Of a stretch of DNA of 64,000 bases, positions 62,646 through 64,000 are shown piece by piece; within the stretch, counting starts at the first letter, position 1, and each line of letters opens with the position of its first letter. The stretch is from Peptococcaceae bacterium BICA1-7 (lineage in GTDB: Bacteria > Bacillota > Desulfotomaculia > Desulfotomaculales > Desulfocucumaceae): assembly GCA_000802095.1 (NCBI GenBank), contig JUEB01000029.1:186001-250000 (forward strand), written 5' to 3'. The notes under the pieces are model-generated. The model did no database searches and was not told where the DNA came from. It was given only the letters and a program-made list of their open reading frames with translations. The position numbers and the translations under genes were made by a program.

Positions 62646-64000
62646 TGATGAGAATTAGCGAGGAAAAAATATTCCAGGAAATTGCTGAGAATAGAATAAC
62701 CAAGGAACAGGCGCTAAAGCTTCTAAAAGGCATAAGCGCCGGGGTTTCCGGGGAAAGCTTTCCCCTGTCCGAGGGGCAAAAGCTGCTCTGGGTGTTTAGC
62801 CGTTTGGCCCCGGAGAGTTATGCTTACAATGTTCCCCAGGCCTTCAGGGTAAGAAATGACATCGACACCGCCGCGCTGAAAGAAGCAGTCCGGCTTTTAA
62901 TTGAACGGCATCCTTCACTGCGGGCGGTTTTCCGGCTGGAAGGAGATAATCCGGTTCAGGAAACGATAGAAAACCCGGAGGTTTGTTTTATTCTCAAGGA
63001 TCTGTCCCTCTTTTCCGGACCTGCCATAGAAAATGAAATTAAGGCTGCCTCCAGGGAGCCCTTTGATCTGGAAAAAGGGCCTCTCTTCAAAACCTATCTT
63101 TTTACCCTGCCGGGTAAAGAAATGGTTTTGCTGCTGGTTTTTCACCATATTGTGGTTGATGGCACTTCCATTCAAATTATACTTGACGAACTCCAGAGGT
63201 ATTACAATGCCTTAAAGGGCGGGGAAAGCTATAAACCTACCCTGCAAAGGGCCACTTACCAGGATTTTGTATGCTGGCAGGAGGATATGCTCGAAGGCGA
63301 GAGAGGCCATAAGGATCTCCAATTCTGGAGAAATCAGCTTTTAGGTGAGATAAATCCTGTTGACCTGTACTTTGATAAAACCCCCCCGGCTTTGCCCACG
63401 TACAGAGGGGAGAGCCATTTTATCAGGATTGGCAGTCCTCTGGCGGGGGAGATAAAATTGCTGTCTGTCCGTGAGGAAACAACGGTTTTTTCGGTTTTAC
63501 TGTCCGCCTTCAAGGTGCTTCTTTATCGTTACAGCAGCCAGGAGGACATTTATGTGGTAACCCCGGTGGCGGGCAGGCCAGAAACAAGGTTTGAAGAGAT
63601 AGTGGGGAATTTTGTTAATCTGGTGGTCATAAGGAGCCATCTTTCGGGTGATAAAGAATTTAGGACGCTATTAAAGGAAATAGGGGAGACAGCGATCAAC
63701 GCCCTTGATCACGGCAATTACCCCTTTGGCAGAATTACCGGTGAACTGGGGAAAAAGCATAAAAAAACTGCCCCTCAGCTTTTCAGAACAGCATTTTATT
63801 TGCAAAACTGGAAAAAGAGAACTACTGGAAACCTCTTCCAAAAGAAGGATGGTTTTATTCTGGAGCCCTACGGGGAAATTACCCAGGAGGGGGAATTCGA
63901 CCTGACACTGGATGTTTTCCCGGTGGAGGAAGGTTACAGGCTGTGTTTTAAATATAACCCCGACCTTTTTGAAGAGAGGACAATTGTCAACATGGCCGGG
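62645..64000 (+). CDS. Non-ribosomal peptide synthetase, N-terminal condensation domain (cut by window end)
   Basis: The frame is open for 452 codons to the window edge. After a short helical start (EEKIFQEIAENRITKEQALK), a condensation domain begins at about residue 38 with FPLSEGQKLLWVF. The catalytic motif is HHIVVDGTS, with the second His and the Asp intact. Later blocks are TYQDFVCWQ, TPVAGRP and VGNFVNLVVI. It would join an amino acid to the chain carried by ACP3 of the upstream PKS. Adenylation and carrier domains should lie beyond 64000. The start may be the ATG at 62645 or 62648. Confidence 0.92.
   Translation, partial: MMRISEEKIFQEIAENRITKEQALKLLKGISAGVSGESFPLSEGQKLLWVFSRLAPESYAYNVPQAFRVRNDIDTAALKEAVRLLIERHPSLRAVFRLEGDNPVQETIENPEVCFILKDLSLFSGPAIENEIKAASREPFDLEKGPLFKTYLFTLPGKEMVLLLVFHHIVVDGTSIQIILDELQRYYNALKGGESYKPTLQRATYQDFVCWQEDMLEGERGHKDLQFWRNQLLGEINPVDLYFDKTPPALPTYRGESHFIRIGSPLAGEIKLLSVREETTVFSVLLSAFKVLLYRYSSQEDIYVVTPVAGRPETRFEEIVGNFVNLVVIRSHLSGDKEFRTLLKEIGETAINALDHGNYPFGRITGELGKKHKKTAPQLFRTAFYLQNWKKRTTGNLFQKKDGFILEPYGEITQEGEFDLTLDVFPVEEGYRLCFKYNPDLFEERTIVNMAG

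Overview
The window looks like a chromosomal stretch from a low- to mid-GC, strictly anaerobic Gram-positive bacterium, most likely Peptococcaceae/Desulfotomaculum-like Clostridia. The reasons are the gene order ylxM-ffh-rpsP-KH-ylqD-rimM-trmD-rplS-lepB-rbgA-rnhB, a T-box leader, frequent TTG starts with strong AGGAGG sites, and an 11-subunit complex I operon without nuoEFG. The species assignment is inference.

Layout. Positions 1-6147 hold mixed metabolic and signalling genes: a nitroreductase end, an FMN glutamate synthase-like protein, a chemotaxis receptor, a branched-chain aminotransferase and nadD. Positions 6401-9225 are a minus-strand ECF sigma / anti-sigma / membrane protein / DUF4097 operon lying between nadD and rsfS. 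Positions 9440-13538 carry an RRM protein, rsfS and leuS. leuS is preceded by a T-box leader that contains a complete tRNA-Ala(GGC) gene, the most unusual object in the window. Positions 13719-23855 are the translation, secretion and RNA-processing block. Positions 24072-33931 are nuoABCDHIJKLMN. Positions 34213-42281 hold a MoxR/VWA pair, a C_GCAxxG_C_C protein, a second chemotaxis receptor, a LysE exporter, glutamate dehydrogenase and ilvC.

From a good promoter at about 42622 to the window end runs a co-directional trans-AT polyketide/non-ribosomal peptide cluster. It encodes an AT-AT-ER protein, a free ACP, a Cys-to-Ser KS decarboxylase, an HMG-CoA synthase homologue, an ECH1-type dehydratase, a 4333-residue three-module PKS and the start of an NRPS with an intact condensation domain. 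The trans-AT enzyme would load the AT-less modules. The ACP/KS/HMGS/ECH set would add a beta-branch to a beta-keto intermediate, and the chain would then pass to the NRPS. The cluster continues past 64000. A second ECH (decarboxylase), amino-acid selecting domains and a release domain are not in view.

Intergenic regions are crowded with dispersed repeats. One family has termini like GCTTAT...ATAAGC, inner inverted arms built of short words (GGAGACA, GAATTCAGA, CACAGAG, GTCAGCTA) and often a core AAGGAATGC; at least two copies are nested in other copies. A second family carries GGGGACACACC and GGAGGAATGTCCCC. One repeat arm has been translated into the C-terminus of TrmD.
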